64,000 nt of DNA from Zonotrichia leucophrys gambelii (GCF_028769735.1 NC_088172.1:73060631-73124630); one strand, 5' to 3'; shown: positions 1 to 15,224, counted from the first letter of the stretch. Notes: generated by a model not told the origin, from the letters alone. A program made the numbers and translations.

Positions 1-3000
1 AATAAACTTTAGCTCTATACCTAAGTTATGGATCTTGAGCCTGAAAACTGGATTAGTTTGGTTCCAAAACACAAAATGGTTTAGTAGTTTTGCTAGAATA
101 AAATTCAGATTTCAACTAGTGTAGACTGACCGAAATAGTGTTCTATGCTAAGAATAGCATTTCTTTTAAAGCCCTAATTAGTCTTTTGTTGCTGTTAGGA
201 ACTTTGCTTCTAACTGTGAAATTGTAAGGTTTCCATCCCTGGGATGCCCAGTTATTTGTCAGGTGTTCACACAGTGATGCAGCCTCTATGGTGCTAATCG
301 CCAGCTTGCCTATCGGTGGCCCTTACAGCACTGTATGGTGGCTGACAAGGTTTGGAGTCCCACAAGGAGTTCCTGGTTTAGAAAGGGCAGCTTCAGTTTG
401 CCAGAGAAAACTTTGTATGCAAATATTAGAATTTCTTTTGTTGTGCAACTGATATTTCAAATACAGTACTGCCTTTAGAAAAGAGACTTGAGACTGCCTG
501 TGAAAGGTCATCTGCAATTACAAAATAAAGACATTTTCAAGAGTGTACTTATAATAGTAGGAAAATGTTGAAGTGAAGGGAGCGACCCATCCTTGTTGAT
601 TCAGCATCTGACTCCAATTTATTGATCAACCAGGCACTTTTTATAACAGTGCTAATTCACTTCATGCATATTGCAAAACCTGAGCTCCCAATAGGCTGTA
701 GAGAAAACTTCATCTCCTCCTTTTGTTTACAATACCTGAAGTTAGTTTATTGAAACCAAGATCAGTGTTCTCACCATGATATGAAAAGTTCTCAAAACCT
801 TTATATCTGTTCTCAGAATGGCCATCTGTTCCTAGAGCAGCCAAGGACAGAATATTGCTTGTTTTTGAGGAAACAGTCTGAGAATCTTGTTGTTTATATA
901 AAAGGTGACTGAGAACCTTAATTATTTACAGAATCAAGCCTGGGAAAGGCTGCTTTACAGCAGACTTTTATATTTCCCTCAGCTGAGTACCTTCATGGCC
1001 TCTTTCTTTAAGCCATGTCTGAACCAGGCTCTCCACAGGAAAAGAAAAAAAGGTAATTCTGTTTCAAGTTAAGTACATTAATCCTGGGTAATACATTTAG
1101 TCTTGGGCAATAAATTTATTCAGATTAAGTATTCTTCTTAATTCCTTTCATTTAGAAAACTGTCTTTGTGAGAACATAATGACTGACTTTGATGTGGTCA
1201 TTCTTCCACTGGAGCAGGATTTTTTTACCTTAAACACCAGATTTAAACTTGTAATCAGTCTTTAGAGTAAGGAAAGTGCAATAGTGACTATAAATGAAAA
1301 ATTTTTACAGACTTTCTAGGCATCCCACAACTGCTGCTATGACTGTGTTAGCCCTTCCAAGTAAATGCATAAAATTCCAAGATTCATAGTCAGTCTGAGT
1401 ATTTATATATTCTTTTAAAGATTGTAATGTTTGTCATATGCAAACAATGTGTAGTTTTTGTCATATGGCTTTAGTGTATTTTTAGGAGGTGTATTTTATT
1501 TTTACTTTGATGAAAGTAGTAAATGCATGGATATTAAATACTTTGTGTGGCAGAGGCTTGTTAGCAGTATATTTTATAAGTGCAATTAATTAATATTCTC
1601 TATGAGGCAAATTTAAAATAAGAATCAAAGTTGTATTTTTTGTTGTTTTTAATTTATGACAGATATCTGTTGCAGGTATTTTTAAAAGAATGATCTATTG
1701 ATGATACTTAAAAGAATTTGAAGATATGCAAATACAAGAGTTTTTTCCTAATGTTACTGTTTTGATCTTACTCCCAATTGGTCTCAGTAACTGTACCTTA
1801 CATGAATTGAAATTCATGCCAGTGTGGGGGCTTTAATAAATACTTCCTTTCTTAGGGCCTTCATGCTTTTATTTAGACTTTGAAAGGTTTCTTTCCCTAG
1901 GTATTTTTCTTGTTGGAATATGGCTTGTTTTGTTAATGAAGTTTATAGAAGGAGATACAATGACATCATGTTAAGGTGGATTCCATCAGGCTCAGGGTGG
2001 GCTGAGCCCCTCTGCTCAGGGTTTTGCAGAGCTGTTAGATACAAAGTTTGAAGCAGCTGAGATGGAGCATTAAGCAGAGAAGTTTGCCTGAGGGATGTGT
2101 GTGCTTTATTTTGAGTGGGGTGGCGCAGCACAGCACGCTGGCCAACAGTGTAATGGACCGTGTGTGCTGCAGTTTGCTGGGATGGAGGGGCGAGATGTGA
2201 GAGCATGCACAGATCACCTTTCTTGACAGAGAGCAAGAGTCGAGGAGTTTGTTGTGCAAAAAAGTATCTCGAGAAGAGCACTTTATATGTAACTGAGTGG
2301 TTACTAGCTGATCTGGTCACCTGCAAGATATTTTTTGGCATTTAACCACCTGCACACCACTGGAGAAAGACAAAATGTTGAATTCTTTGGAGGGGTAGGC
2401 TCATGGTCATACAGGTACTGCACATTTTGGCTACAAAACTGTAAGATTTGTTCTTAAAGAAAAACTTGCTGTGAATATGTGGCTTTCTGACAACCAGTAT
2501 GTGTTCATCTGAATTTAACTTCTCCTGTCTTTAGTCCAAATTTTAGATCAATTTGATTTAGACAGACATATTCTGGATTCATGAAACCACAGTGAAACAA
2601 GCCTGATTGAGAGATGCATCTTGATTTTTAGTGGTCAGGATTATGGCGGTAAAAGTAGTTACATGGTTAATGAGCTGTGTGGATTTTCCTATAATCTCAG
2701 GGAGGTATTGGTTGCTCTCTGGTTAAAATGACAATGTAGCTAATATATTTAATGGAAGGATTTATCCATTTAAAACAAACCAGCAGAAGGGTTCTTCTGT
2801 CAGGATAGTGAAGTTGGCCTATGCAAGGCTCTGTTCTCAGTATCAGTTCTGCTGTATTTGCAGGTTTTCTAATTGCTTCATTGGAGGTACATAATTCCTG
2901 TGGTTGGGACTATTCAAATCCTTCCCTTCACTTTCTTCATTGGCTCCTTAACTCTTCTGGAGTTTCTATGTCGGTATCTAGTTCAAGTGTTTAAAGTACT

Positions 3001-6000
3001 CTGACTATCTTTGCATGGCTTCAAATTGCTTCCAAAGTGCATTTAAACTAGTGGTGGTTAAATGTTTTTGGTGGTGGTGTAGTCTGCTTATCTCTTGCAT
3101 TTTGTGTTATGTTGCTCTTCTGTTTTCCATATGTGTAAGCATTCCTGAGAATGGTCCCTTCCTAACTTCTGTAACCTTCATCATAACCTCCTGAAATTTT
3201 ACTGTGGTTATGTTCATTCTCTGGTTTCCATGAAACTGATAGCTGATGTGTTTCTTGCTTTCATTGTCCTGTGTATTAAAGTATGGTATTTGGCTAATTC
3301 AATTTATCTGCTTTTCTTCTGTAAGTATGTACTTCTCATCATTTGATAGTTATTTTTAAAAGATTTCCTTAGGACTTTCATAATGATCAGAGCAACTTCT
3401 ATACATAAAGTTACTTGGATCCTTCTTTGGAGGATAATTTAAACTGTAGAAAATCAGGAGTAAAATTAAAATAATGAAAGAGAAATACATGAAGTTTTGT
3501 TAGTACCTTTGTTGTGCCAGTGTTCCATGTTATGAAGATTTTAGTGTTGCTCAGTTTTAATGTATTAAAAATATAAGCTGAGATGAGGACTTGAACAGTG
3601 CTAAATATTTATAGCAGAGGAAAGTCAGTAACTTTAGGAAAATGAAGGATTATGAGCTCCTTGTTTGAGGTTTCCAAGTCTATTAAAAAGGGTTAATGTA
3701 GATATTTAAACTTGCTAATAAATAGCATATGCTTTCTCAAGAAATTGTTCAATTTTGCTCCTACTAGGAACTTTTGAAATCTGTAAGACTAATACTTCTT
3801 GCTGTAAGTAAACTTTGGAGCAGTTACATTTGCATGCTGTATAAGTTATGATTTCTTTTTGGTGAATTATGGTACTTTTTGAAAGACCAATATTTAGACA
3901 AAATTATTTTTCATTTTCCCTCCCCTTTGTTCCTGAAGCTTTTCCAGTTTTGAAAGTAAAGATTTAAAATATCATTAAAACAAAAACAACTGTCATACAA
4001 AATGGGATGCAGTCGACTTTTTTAAACAACTATCTTGTAACCTCATCTAGTTTATATTCTACTGACTAAAACAAAATGCTTATACATGAATCAGTGTCTG
4101 TGCTCTTGATTATTGTGGGCAGTGATGCAGGGACCAATTCTAATAGAATTTGCAGGGAAGAAGTCAATTGAGTTTCGACAGGGGTCACGTAGGATCCATA
4201 AACTCCCACAGGGCAGTTATCAAAGATGTAACTGTATGCAATGGAGCATAACAGAGCTAATGCCTTTTACTTACTGATTCTTGATTGAACAATTAGTTTG
4301 ACAGTGGTCACCATGCACTTTGCCCTTATTAGATAGGTTTGATAGTACAAACAATCTTACAAGACATTTATAAGCTTCAAGGTGACTTTAAGTTCACAGG
4401 TAATTCTCCCAAAGCTGTGCGTAGGTATCAATTATCAGAGACTTTACTTTTGCCTTCTTGGGTTTAACTCATACTCAATGTGTTTTTTCTTGATACCATC
4501 ACTGCTTTATAAAACAAAAATTATGGGTTTGCCAAGTCCTATTTTAAATCTTTGTTTTGATTGGTTAGTTGGGCTGGTGCCACATGGCCCCTGGAAAAAG
4601 GAGAATGAATAAACTTACTGTACATATTGGTGTGTGTGTTATTTTTGAACAAAAATTACCTATGACTGACTCATTTTTGTTAAATAGAGAAAAAAAGAAA
4701 TTCAGGTTATAATTAACAGGTATTTACCTTAATATCTCTTGTATTTTTTTAAAAATGGTTAAAAATAATTGGCAATTTTTTGGGGGGGCATTGCCTTAGC
4801 TATTTATGCCTGCAATAATGTACTAATTGTACTACTTTTGTGATGATTACATTACTATAGTAATAATCCTTATGGCAAAAATAGCATATTACACATAGAT
4901 AGCTTTTGTTCTGTACAGTATAAATCTTGTTGAACTTGTTCACTCTAAATTTACAAGTGGTGTAATAATGTGTCATCTCATTCAGTGTTTGTGTTTTGAA
5001 CCAATATTATATTGTCTGTTTCATGTCCAGATAGGGAAACAGGCAGGAAAATAGGAGTTGTGCACCATTTTATATGGAAACTTTAACAGATTGCCTTTTA
5101 AATTGGTTTATAGCTTTTACATATATAAAGTATTTCTGGCCAAGTGTGGTTAGATGGTAAATATTTGAGAGCTTTCAGTATGCACATATGTTACAATATT
5201 GAATATTAAAAAGTATTCAGTGAAACAAAGTAACTTTAGTCAGATCCACATCTGGATATATGTTCAAATATTCATTTTCCTTCTTTTGGAGCTGGAATGT
5301 AATTATTTTGATACAGTTCTTACACAGCAGCTGAGTTCTTAATTTAGATGCATTCAAAACTCAGTTTAATTGCAAATCATTCCTGTCTTCTACAAAATAG
5401 TCAAGTTATCAACTTTTTTTCTTCTGACAGAAGTATGGGCTTTATCACCTGCAGCTGTTGACTGATTTTCAGCTTTTGTGAAATCCAAATCTACATATAC
5501 ATTTGAAGAAAACAGTACTTAAAAAAAAGAATATCAAAGAGAAACCACCACAATATACCAGGGTTTTTTTAAGACATGATTTTTTTCCCCCCAAATTTTA
5601 AGGTAAGAGTGGCAGAGTATCTGAAAAATTAGAGAAGGTGTAGTGTACCAGTGTGTGAAATTAATTCTTCTCTATTATTGCAGCTTTGTCTGTTACAGGG
5701 GACATTTTTGGCTCCTGAGTCATTGTAAATCATTGGATGCAAATGGAATAATGTGGAAATAGCAGTGATATGTGCAACAATTCTCTGTCCTTGTGATCTT
5801 AAATTCATTGCCTTTATTTTTTTTTCTTAGTAATCATCTTGCTGCTAGATTAAGGTTATCTTTGAGAACTCTTGCATTCAGCCCTCCATGCATAAGCAGT
5901 AAATACCCAGTTTTCTCTTCTGCTTGAGAGAGTGCAAGGAAATTTTACTGTGGAGTAATTCTTGTCATTGATAGTAAATGGTTGAATGCAGACCCAGAAT

Positions 6001-8814
6001 CTATGCTAATAAGGTAATCTGTTTCCATTTGCAATAGAATTTTATTATTCATTCTTTGTAAACCATTTAGGAAGGAGTATGGGCTACCATTGATTAGTCT
6101 GTAATTAGTGCTCACAGGCAGTATGATTGGAGCTGTGTTGGAGGGGAAAATTTATCAGTTTTTAAAAACTGCATGACTTGTGTAGAGGAACTAAAGTGCA
6201 GACTCCAAAGTGTATGAAATTGCTATGTTTATCATCTACCTAAATGCTACTGTGAGTTCTGCTTTATGTGCAACTGTTCCTCAAAGTGAAGCAGGAGTAT
6301 CATGCATTATGTTTGTAACAGATTGAACATGAGGCAATTATCATTAAGCCATTTGATGGTGAAGCTTATTCCCCAAGTCAGGAAGCTAGATGCAGGTATT
6401 CCACAACAGATTGGGAAAAGGCTTTTCAAAATGACCACATACTCTGTGCAGATGCACAGTAGAGCATCTGTGCAAGCTTCAGGCAGCCATTTATATACAT
6501 TAGTGAGAGCATCAGTCCTTGTGTGACTCCTGTGGGGCATGCAAACACCGCTCAACTGTTATTATGCTGAAAGATTTTCTTGCCAAATTTTATTGAAGTA
6601 CATCATGGGGTAACATACAAATGGCGCTGAGATGAAATGGCTGCAAAACCTGTCTGAGAGTCTGCCTTGCTGTTCTGACTTGTGTTTATTCTAGAGTTGG
6701 TCTTCCATTAGGTATCAAACCTTCACAGATTAGCTACATTTGCCTTTCTTTAGAGCAGCTCCCTGTGTAGCACTAAATTTAGTCAAGCCTACTAACGTGT
6801 AATCCCAGTGCCACTGACAGGGCTTGGTGATACTGGTGGTGTTTGAGCTCATTGAAGCCTCCAGCACATAAGAGGATTTTGTGGCAGCAATGACTGGTTG
6901 CAAGAGAAATTTGGAGTGCTCCAAATTGCCCCTGTGGAAGAGGGAGAGGCAAGCAGGGTGCATGTGTCCACCTGTGCTGTTGTGTGCATTTTTTGTGGTA
7001 TTTGCTCACTGGACAGTGGTGGAAAGGCAGAGTGCTGAAGGTGGTGTTGCTCTGAGCCTGGCCACGTTGCCTGTCTCTGCAAATGCTGGTCTGCTGCCAG
7101 GGTGGGTGATCAACATCTGTGCTCTTCCTCTAAATTGCTGCCCTGGGTTCTTTTGAGCTTGGATCTCTTAAAGTTGGATGGTTTTCTCGTCTGCCTCCTT
7201 ATTCCTTGCATTTGCTTGATGCTTTTACCTTGTTTCCTATTTCATTCTCTGTTTTGTTGCTTTCCAAACAAAATAAAAGTTAAATTCCTGCTGTAATGCT
7301 TCAGAATTGAAACTGATGCCACAGTACTTAAGTTTTCAAGAATTTAAGACAGTGATCCATTGCCTCTTCCTGCATTGTGGAAAATAATCAGTTGTATGTA
7401 ACTCAAAACAATAAAGTGAAATTCATTGATACCTGTTCATTTAGAGTTCAGTTGAAGCTGCAAGTGATCAGCTACAGGGGAGAAAATAAAGAATTCCCCC
7501 TCAGCTCCCACAAAGTGAGGGACAGAGGAGGATTTGGAGAAAGCTGTCTTTCATAATTGCAAATATTGTATCAGAAAATATAATTTTCAATATGAGACTG
7601 TAGGTTTTCAGGTTGCATTTTTTACTTAAGCCATCACTGACACTTGAGCATCTTTAGTTGAGGATATATTTGTCCTCTTCTTGTTACTGTAAACAGATAC
7701 TGTCTTAAAAATATGTATTGTAGTAGAGATTTGTATAATTATTGTCTGTCTTCATAGCTTTTTATCTTGAGCATGGAAAAAACATTGATTCATACAAATT
7801 TTCCAACAGGTCAATGAACGTTAGAAGCTGTGTGTAGTGGAATATCAAAGTCAATTATGGATATTCTGAATCTATTAACCTGTATAACCTTTCCTTTCCT
7901 TTTTTGGTATGATGAATGATGGAATCTCTGTCACAAGCTCCCAAGGTTATTGTATATGGATGTTCCATCCTCTTTCAGATGGATTTGCTAAATTGTTTCA
8001 CCAGACAACTGCTTTATTTTTTTTAACAGTATTGGTGTAGTTATTGAATGAATAGGTAATTGCAAGCACTTTGAGGTTTTATTCTAAATATAGTAAGCTT
8101 CCTGGTTACAGAAATTGCCAAAAAATTATGTAATTCCTGCCATTTATAGATACTTATTTATTTTTATTAAATATGTGTATGGATTTTTTATTTTTTAAAA
8201 TGAGGTTTAGTTTTACTTTTAGTTACTACTTTTTCTAGCCATTTGTCCCCAACAGCAATCTTCTTAAATATGTCGATATATAAAGGAATCTCTTCTTCTT
8301 ATTTTGATTTTTTTGGTGGTAGTTTGTGTGTGGGGGTTTTTTCCCTTCCATTTTTTTTGTGGTTTATATTTTGTTTGTGGGTTTTGTCTTTCTTCTGTGG
8401 TATGGAAAGAGACTATTAAAAAGTGTCAAGTGTACTTGATAGTGTTCCTTTAGAGCCTTCAGACAGTTTGAAAGAACTGGATTTTCAGGTGTATGTATGA
8501 CCTATGCTTACTGATGCTAAATAATGATTTCTTCCATCAGGTCTCACAAAGAGGGATCTGCTCTGTCCCTCTCTACTCCCTCTTGGTTCTCTGTACTTGC
8601 TCTTGGATCCCAGGGTGGCAATTTGGGTGTCAGTGTCTCCTGGATGTCACCAAGAGGAATTGGTGACTCAACTCATGTTGGTAGCTGCTCACCAGTACAA
8701 ATAAATGGTTTGCAGTCATTTCAGAGAGATGGCTATAGAGATGTATAGCAAGATCAGTGGAGTGGATGATTGTGGAATTTTCATTGGCACTTACAATTAA
8801 ACTGAACAGATTGT

Positions 8815-8937
8815 ACTGCACTTGATCAGCCTCTGAAAGTCAGCCCTGCTTTGGGAAGGAGGTGGGACATGATGACTTAAAAATTTCACAAAACTTAACT
8901 GGTTTTATGGTTCTGTGATTTCTGTGCTGAGTTGTGG
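8815..8937 (+). repeat. CR1 LINE 3'-end fragment (degraded)
   Basis: The stretch reads like the 3' untranslated end of a CR1 retrotransposon in sense orientation: a 'gccctgctttggg..aggaggtggga' block followed by a 'gatgac' block, then a degraded 'ggttctgtgatttctgtg' that resembles the short terminal repeat of CR1. CR1 copies are usually 5'-truncated, which fits the short length. The assignment rests on remembered consensus features, and the upstream limit is approximate. Confidence 0.6.
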
Positions 8938-11193
8938 TGTTAGCATCTCTCCACAGCTGCATGCTGCTTTCTCCTTGGAGTTATGAGGGGTCCAGAGAAT
9001 GGTCCCCACAAAACTTGATTTGAATTGAAAATCTTTAGAAATCTCTTCTTAGAATGGTGCAATCTATACTTGCTATTTCCCCTTCCTTTGTTTCCCTAAT
9101 CCCCGAAGCAGACATGCCTATAGCTTTTGTGTTTGTTGACAAATATGTCAGTGAGTGTTACATTTGGAGAACGGACTAATTCCTGCCAATCATTATGTGG
9201 GTGGTTTACTTAGAATAGCAATCACTTAAACAGCTGTTAGTGCTGAAGTTTTTGCAAAAAAGACTTTTTTTCCCTGGGTCAGGTTGTGGGTTGTTTTTGT
9301 TACAAAATGTGTGACTCAATGTGTCTCTGTGCTGCACAGTGACTGACTGGAGGGTGCTGCGGGTGCCTGAAGCTTTTCTCATGCTGGCATGATTGCTGGT
9401 TTCAGCTGCGTCATAGCACAAGGGCTGCAGCTCGTAGCTACCTCAATTTCCCCAGCTAACATCATCAGAAACTGGGATTTTTTTTGCATTGCACAGTAGT
9501 CTGTTTCTGGTCTGACCTGAAACCTAGAGGTTGTGTTTCTGGTGTCAATGCTAATTTCCTTTTTCACTGGTCCTAGGGGAGCAATCTGCTGGAAGAAACT
9601 GATCCAGTTGAGTAACTTGTTTTTCTACAACTGCCTTCATCCAGCAGTAGTGTAGTAGGTGAAAACTTTGTCAAAGCCTTCAGTGGTACAATGGAAGTCC
9701 ATTGCTGAGCAAGGTCATGGCATTCTGCTGTAAAGGTCAGGGCTTTTGGACTTGGAAATCAACACTGGAGAAAGCACCAGTTCTCATTCCCAAAGTAGGT
9801 AGATGTCTTCATTTCATTTACCTAGTTGCCTTTATCCAGTATTTTTATCTGCAGCTCTCCACTCATCCAGCAAACACATTTTCCACTAGAAAATGCTAAT
9901 TTGTAAATTTTTTTGATGTATACACGCTAAGTATGCTTTCATAAACAAAATTTTTCTTACTTTAGAAAACGTGCTTGAACAGTTTAAAACCAATAAGTAT
10001 TTGGGAAATTAATTGGTTTCTTCAAGTCATAACTTGGAGTGTTGTTGTATTTTTTGGTAATTACACAGAATGAGAAAATTTTAGGAGTAGGAGAGATCCT
10101 AGAACAAGTAATTCCTTTTTCAAAATGCATGACATGAATTCACTACAAAAATGGTCATAAACAGATTTTTTAAAATGTTTTTATAAGAATTCCAGTTAAA
10201 CATTATAGGGATTATAGGATGGTAGGATGCTTCATTCTGCCAGTTTCTTTGTTTGCAATTAATTTAGGATATCTTGAATATGTTATTTTAATACTACAGA
10301 AATTAAATATAATGATAGACTTAATTTAGGATTTAATTTTTCTTGCCAGCATTCTAAAATATCTGCACTTAAAAAAAAAAAAAATCTAATTTTCTTTACA
10401 AAGTCAATGTTCCTGTGAAAATAAAAGCACCTTCTAAGGCCATGTACAAGTGTTAATAAATTGATAATCTGTTTTTTATCCTTAGCTAACAGAGTCCAGA
10501 TCTCCATGACCTTTTTTTTTCCCCAAATGTGTTTTTGGGTTTTTTTTGGTATGTGGTAGCACTACTAAGTATATAATAATTTCAGAAGAGAGTTGTACCA
10601 TGTTCTTCTGGTGTCCTAAAACAACTGTTTTGGCAGTGCCTGGTTTATATTAATCTGTCTGATATTTTCATAGGATTTATACTTTGGTTTGGGGTTATGT
10701 GCTTATATATATTTAGTTTTAGCAGATGACCACATATTTATTTGTTTTGGCAATGTCTTTAATCATTCAGAAGACTTTTATCCCCTAATCCCTTAGTTTT
10801 CTAGGCAGACTTAGAGCATCTGTTTGCAATTCTGCCTTGGACATTGCCAGCACAAATTAGTCTTGGAAACTCACTTCACATCTTAGCTTAAAATGTTCAC
10901 AGACATTTTCAAGGTTCATGAGCCTTACAAGAACAATTAATACCAAATATGCTTTAATCCAGTTTTCCACCCAAGTTTCTTAAAAATCATTACAAATATG
11001 AAGCTGGCAGTTCCGCTTTCCAGTTAGGTAGGTTAAGGAATTTCTGCTGTGTCTTGTTTATTGGGACACTGCTGCTGCTCACCTTACCCATAGTTTAGGA
11101 TGAGGAATAAAGAAGAATAGTGTAAGATGGTGGTGTGTGTGATTCGTCCATCAGTTCTACCAAGTCCTTGCCTCATCAAGCTTGGTTTTTGCC

Positions 11194-11214
11194 TTTTTTT
11201 TTTTTTTTTTTTTT
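11194..11214. repeat. Poly-T homopolymer (about 21 T)
   Basis: This is an uninterrupted T run inside SMYD3 intron 1. No retroelement body is recognisable next to it, so it is listed only as a simple repeat and a likely length-variable site. Confidence 0.9.
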
Positions 11215-14200
11215 GGCAAAAAGCTGAACTTGTGGAATTTTTGTTTGTTTTTAAATGAAGGCAGTGGTCAAAGCTTTAGGGATTTTTTTTATCTCTTGAA
11301 GAAGGGCTCATCTTCAACAGTGCAAAGACCTAGTATCATGATGTGATCTTTTTATCAAATTAGGTGAAAAAGTAGCATTGTATGAAGTATAAAAATGTGG
11401 CCCTAATTCAAGAAATGATTCTGTGCCAATGTCTTCCATAATATGCTCCCAATTTAAAGTTGGGAGACACCTGACATATATATATGTTTATATATAATAG
11501 CATAAAGGAAAGCTTTTCAGTTTTGTGAATGTTTCTGTTGTGAAGAAGTTCTACAAAATTCAGGGGTTACTGATTTGAAGCTAACACATTTTATTACTTG
11601 CATGTAACCAGCATGCACTTAGCCTGACTTCAAAAACATTGGTGTACAGCAGAGAGGATGCCACAACTCAGCCCTGCTGAGTAAGGGTGCTCCAGAACAT
11701 GAGAAATATCTATATAACAGCAGACTGAAAATTCAGTGTGCTTTATGGAAGGAAACAAGAATTATTTTGAGGTGAGAATACAGCTTAGTTAAAATATGTC
11801 ATTTATCTAATTGACTGCTCTGAACAAAGATGTATTCTTTAAATATAACCTGTTCAATGTAAAAGCCATCATACCAGTAGAACATGCACTATGTGCCCTT
11901 TTCAAAATACAGTTTACTTTTAAATTAAATAACCCAAATCAGTGTGGATCATCTCTGGGCTAGGTTTTGGACTTGAAATCTCAGTGGTTCCTTGACTGAA
12001 TGGAGTTTTGTTGCTGTGAAGAAATCTCATTGTCCTCAAAGGTGAATTTTGCCATGGTAACAGGAACTGCATTGTACTGGGTTAAAGGTATTCCTTACCT
12101 ATTTGTCATGAGTTTTATCCTTCCTGTATTGGAATGTTTTTATAATTTTTATTTTGTATTAGCAGAGTACTGCATATACGTGCAGCACTTACAAATGCCT
12201 AAGTGGTGGTATTCCTCAGGCAGATATTTTAGTAGTGCGACTTGTGTTTTTGTTTGGCTGAACTGTGTTCCCTTTGCTACTTCTTCATGAACCCAACTGA
12301 TCTCTTTTTTAGATGGTGTGTTCAGATTTTGAGAACTCCACCAAAAGAAGTCAAGTAATTTCATGTGGAGTTCTTATATTCAGCTAAAACTGTAGGTGTT
12401 ATTTGGATTCTTTTACCTGTTTTAATAATCTGTATGCAATTAATCAGAGGCATTAATCCACTTGCTAGCTGAGAAATATTCCCAGTTATTAACAGGGAAA
12501 TGTCTTGATTAAAATGAAGCAAACCAAAAATCCCTAATCCCCAAACTACACCTGCATCTCCTACTGTTTATGCTGACAACTTGACTTTGCTTTTTTTGGT
12601 CAGACATTAAGAAGTGACCTTCTTGGGCAAGTATTTCTTGCTCAGCCTGAGGAACCACGGTGACATAGTTTGGGTGTTTTGCCTTAGTCTTCAAGTCACT
12701 TGGTCTTGCACCTGTCCTGTGCAGGAACATTTTCTCTGCAGCTCTTATGTGCAACTTTGCTTTGTACAACTCATTCTTTCAGAAGAAACTCAAATCAGTT
12801 TTACCTTAGGTAGTTGTTGCAGTCACGTAACAACAGTGGGGACTCAACATAAGCTACTTAAAGCTGTTGGCATGCTGCAGCGTGTTTGAGTGAAGCATCC
12901 ACAGGAGAACCTCTGACTCTCCCTCCATTTATAGTGACAAAGTAACCAATTTGGATGTAAAGTTTGACTGGAGACCAGAATTCAAGCAGTACAGTAAGCT
13001 GGATGTAGGGTTTATGTGGATCCCTCTGATACTGCACCAGCCTTTCCAACGTGCACAAGTCACTTGTGTGCACTGGCTGGCAGAGCTGTTGAAGGGAGCA
13101 GGTGCCCAAGGTGGTGAGGAAGCTCTTGTGAGTTTCACTGTGTTACTGCAGGAGTGGTGCTGGATGTTCAGAAAAGGTGAGGAGTTAGAGTGTAACACTT
13201 TCATGAGATACAGGAGGAAATAACAGATATGAGATGAGAAGTCACAGTAGGAATAAAATGCCAGTAGAGGTGGTATATGTATGGATAAGAATATATTCTT
13301 GTATATGCATGCACTTAAACTTTTTATTTTGCAATCTTGATGAAAGTGAGGTTTTTATAAAACAGTGTGGTTGCAGTGGATCATTTCTTCCCACAAGCTT
13401 TTTCAGCTCATTGATTTGAGGCATGGTTGACTTTATAAATTACCAGAGGCTCATTTTTCTCCAACATATACTGCAGGCATTTATTTTATTCTGCAAAGCA
13501 GAGCATTGCTTGTGATTATTTAACTTTTACTGATACCTATAAGCCATATCAGCACTGACATACATTAACAAAATCCCCAGCTCTCTCCCAGCAATTGCCT
13601 AGCACAATAAGCCTTCACTTTCTTCCTTTGCAAATAAGGTATAACATATTTCTCATTTTCCTGTACTGTGCTCTGCAGAGTCTCATTCCATGGTTGTTGA
13701 ACTGAAACAAATAATCTGATTTCACTCATGACCCATTGCTAAAGCTACGGTGTAATGATTAAAGGCTCATATTTCTTGGCCAGGGAGAAAATGAAATTTA
13801 ACTGAAGACTTATAATGATGTAAAAGTAGTACCTTCTGGAACATAAACCCCAATTTTAACTAGGTAATTGTGCAAAATCCATGGCCAATCTGTATCAATT
13901 TGTGATTTTCCTTATTAGTTTAAACCTCCTTGCTCTGCCTATGCCCATTTAAAGCTTCTTCAATACTAGTGGCAATTTTTGAAATAGAAAAGTGTGTACT
14001 GATGTATTGTCATTGGAACAAATCAGCAGGAAGGTAAACTGCAATCTCTTAGCTTATGACAGGTATTATGGCTTGGCAGCTCCTCTTCTTTTAACATTTG
14101 CTATGGGATGTTCTAAGAGAAACATGAGAACTGGTAGCTAAGTGTAGGGAAGCGTGCTGTATGTTGAAATTGCCGTGACTTAATTAAGAAATAGTTTTTT

Positions 14201-15000
14201 AAAAATTAAAATATTAAAATAATAGCTTCAGATTTTTAAAATCACTTGGTTGTTTCTCATGTTGATGTAACATCATTATTCTATTGCCTGATAAAATGAG
14301 CTAGAAATGGAGACACTTTCACTGAAAAATACATGGGAATTTTTAATAAAAAGTCAAGATGAAACAAAAGTAGTTCAAGTTTTATCTTCATTTCTACAGC
14401 TCCACAAGGATTTATGAAAACTTATTTGCAAATATTATCTGTGCTTTATCTGTGTAAAATAGTTTCTGGGAGACACTAAATGATTTTGACGTTTCCTAGT
14501 TTGAATAGGTCTCTTTTGTGAAGGTGTTGACTGTAGTTAGAAATGTAGCAATACTTATTTCAGAACCAGTTTGTGAGAGAGAACTACCATTTGCAGGCAT
14601 GCCTGAGCATTTACATATCTTCAAACACATCAGTTAGTGAGATGGAAATTTTCAGGATTACTCCTGGGGTTTGATGCCTTCCTGGTCAAACTGTCAATTC
14701 TTCAGCCGGAAAAATTGTACTAAAGCCTGGTGATGGCAAGGGGCTCCAAAATACATTTTGAAATTGGGCTGGATTCTTTAAAAAGACCTTTTTGCTGGAA
14801 ATGGGCAAACTTTAAAACTTTGAAGAATGTATAGGCTTTGGTTACTGAAAGTTTCTCTAGAGTAGGTGGGAAGTAGACTTAGGCAAATTAACACTAGGGC
14901 TCACAGCTGTTATATTATAATTCCTTTTTTTTCCTCAAAATATATGGGTGTCACTAAAGCTAGAGGCATTTCTTTTGACTATGTTTTTGTTTCTCTACTG

Positions 15001-15016
15001 AAAAAAAAAAAAAAAA
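15001..15016. repeat. Poly-A homopolymer (16 A)
   Basis: This is a plain A run in intron 1. No adjacent 3'-truncated retrocopy was recognised, so it is not evidence of a processed pseudogene by itself. Confidence 0.9.
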
Positions 15017-15200
15017 GAAGGGAAACTTGGATAACTGCTCTCTGAAACTGGAGAAACATCTATTATGCTTTTAGCCATTGGATGTCACCAGAGTACAGAG
15101 AGTAAGTATTAGATGATGTAGAACTGATTTATGACTTCCCTGGCTGTTTATTTTGGACTGGGAAGGCTCCAGCCTTGGAGAGGCTTTCTCAAATCAGTAG

Positions 15201-15224
15201 TCTCAGCATCTTGAGATGCTGAGA
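15201..15224. repeat. Short perfect inverted repeat (10-bp arms, 4-nt loop)
   Basis: The arm tctcagcatc at 15201-15210 is followed by ttga and then gatgctgaga at 15215-15224, its exact reverse complement. It could form a small hairpin in DNA or in the intron transcript. It lies inside the longest unexplained open frame on the minus strand (15148-15600). A 10-bp arm can arise by chance in 64 kb, so no function is claimed. Confidence 0.85.

Noticed and set aside
1016..1062. Start-like ATG followed by a 12-codon frame and a ggtaat donor-like site, resembling a tiny first exon
   Set aside because: It does not match SMYD3 exon 1, has no CpG-rich promoter context, and an ATG plus a weak donor is common by chance.
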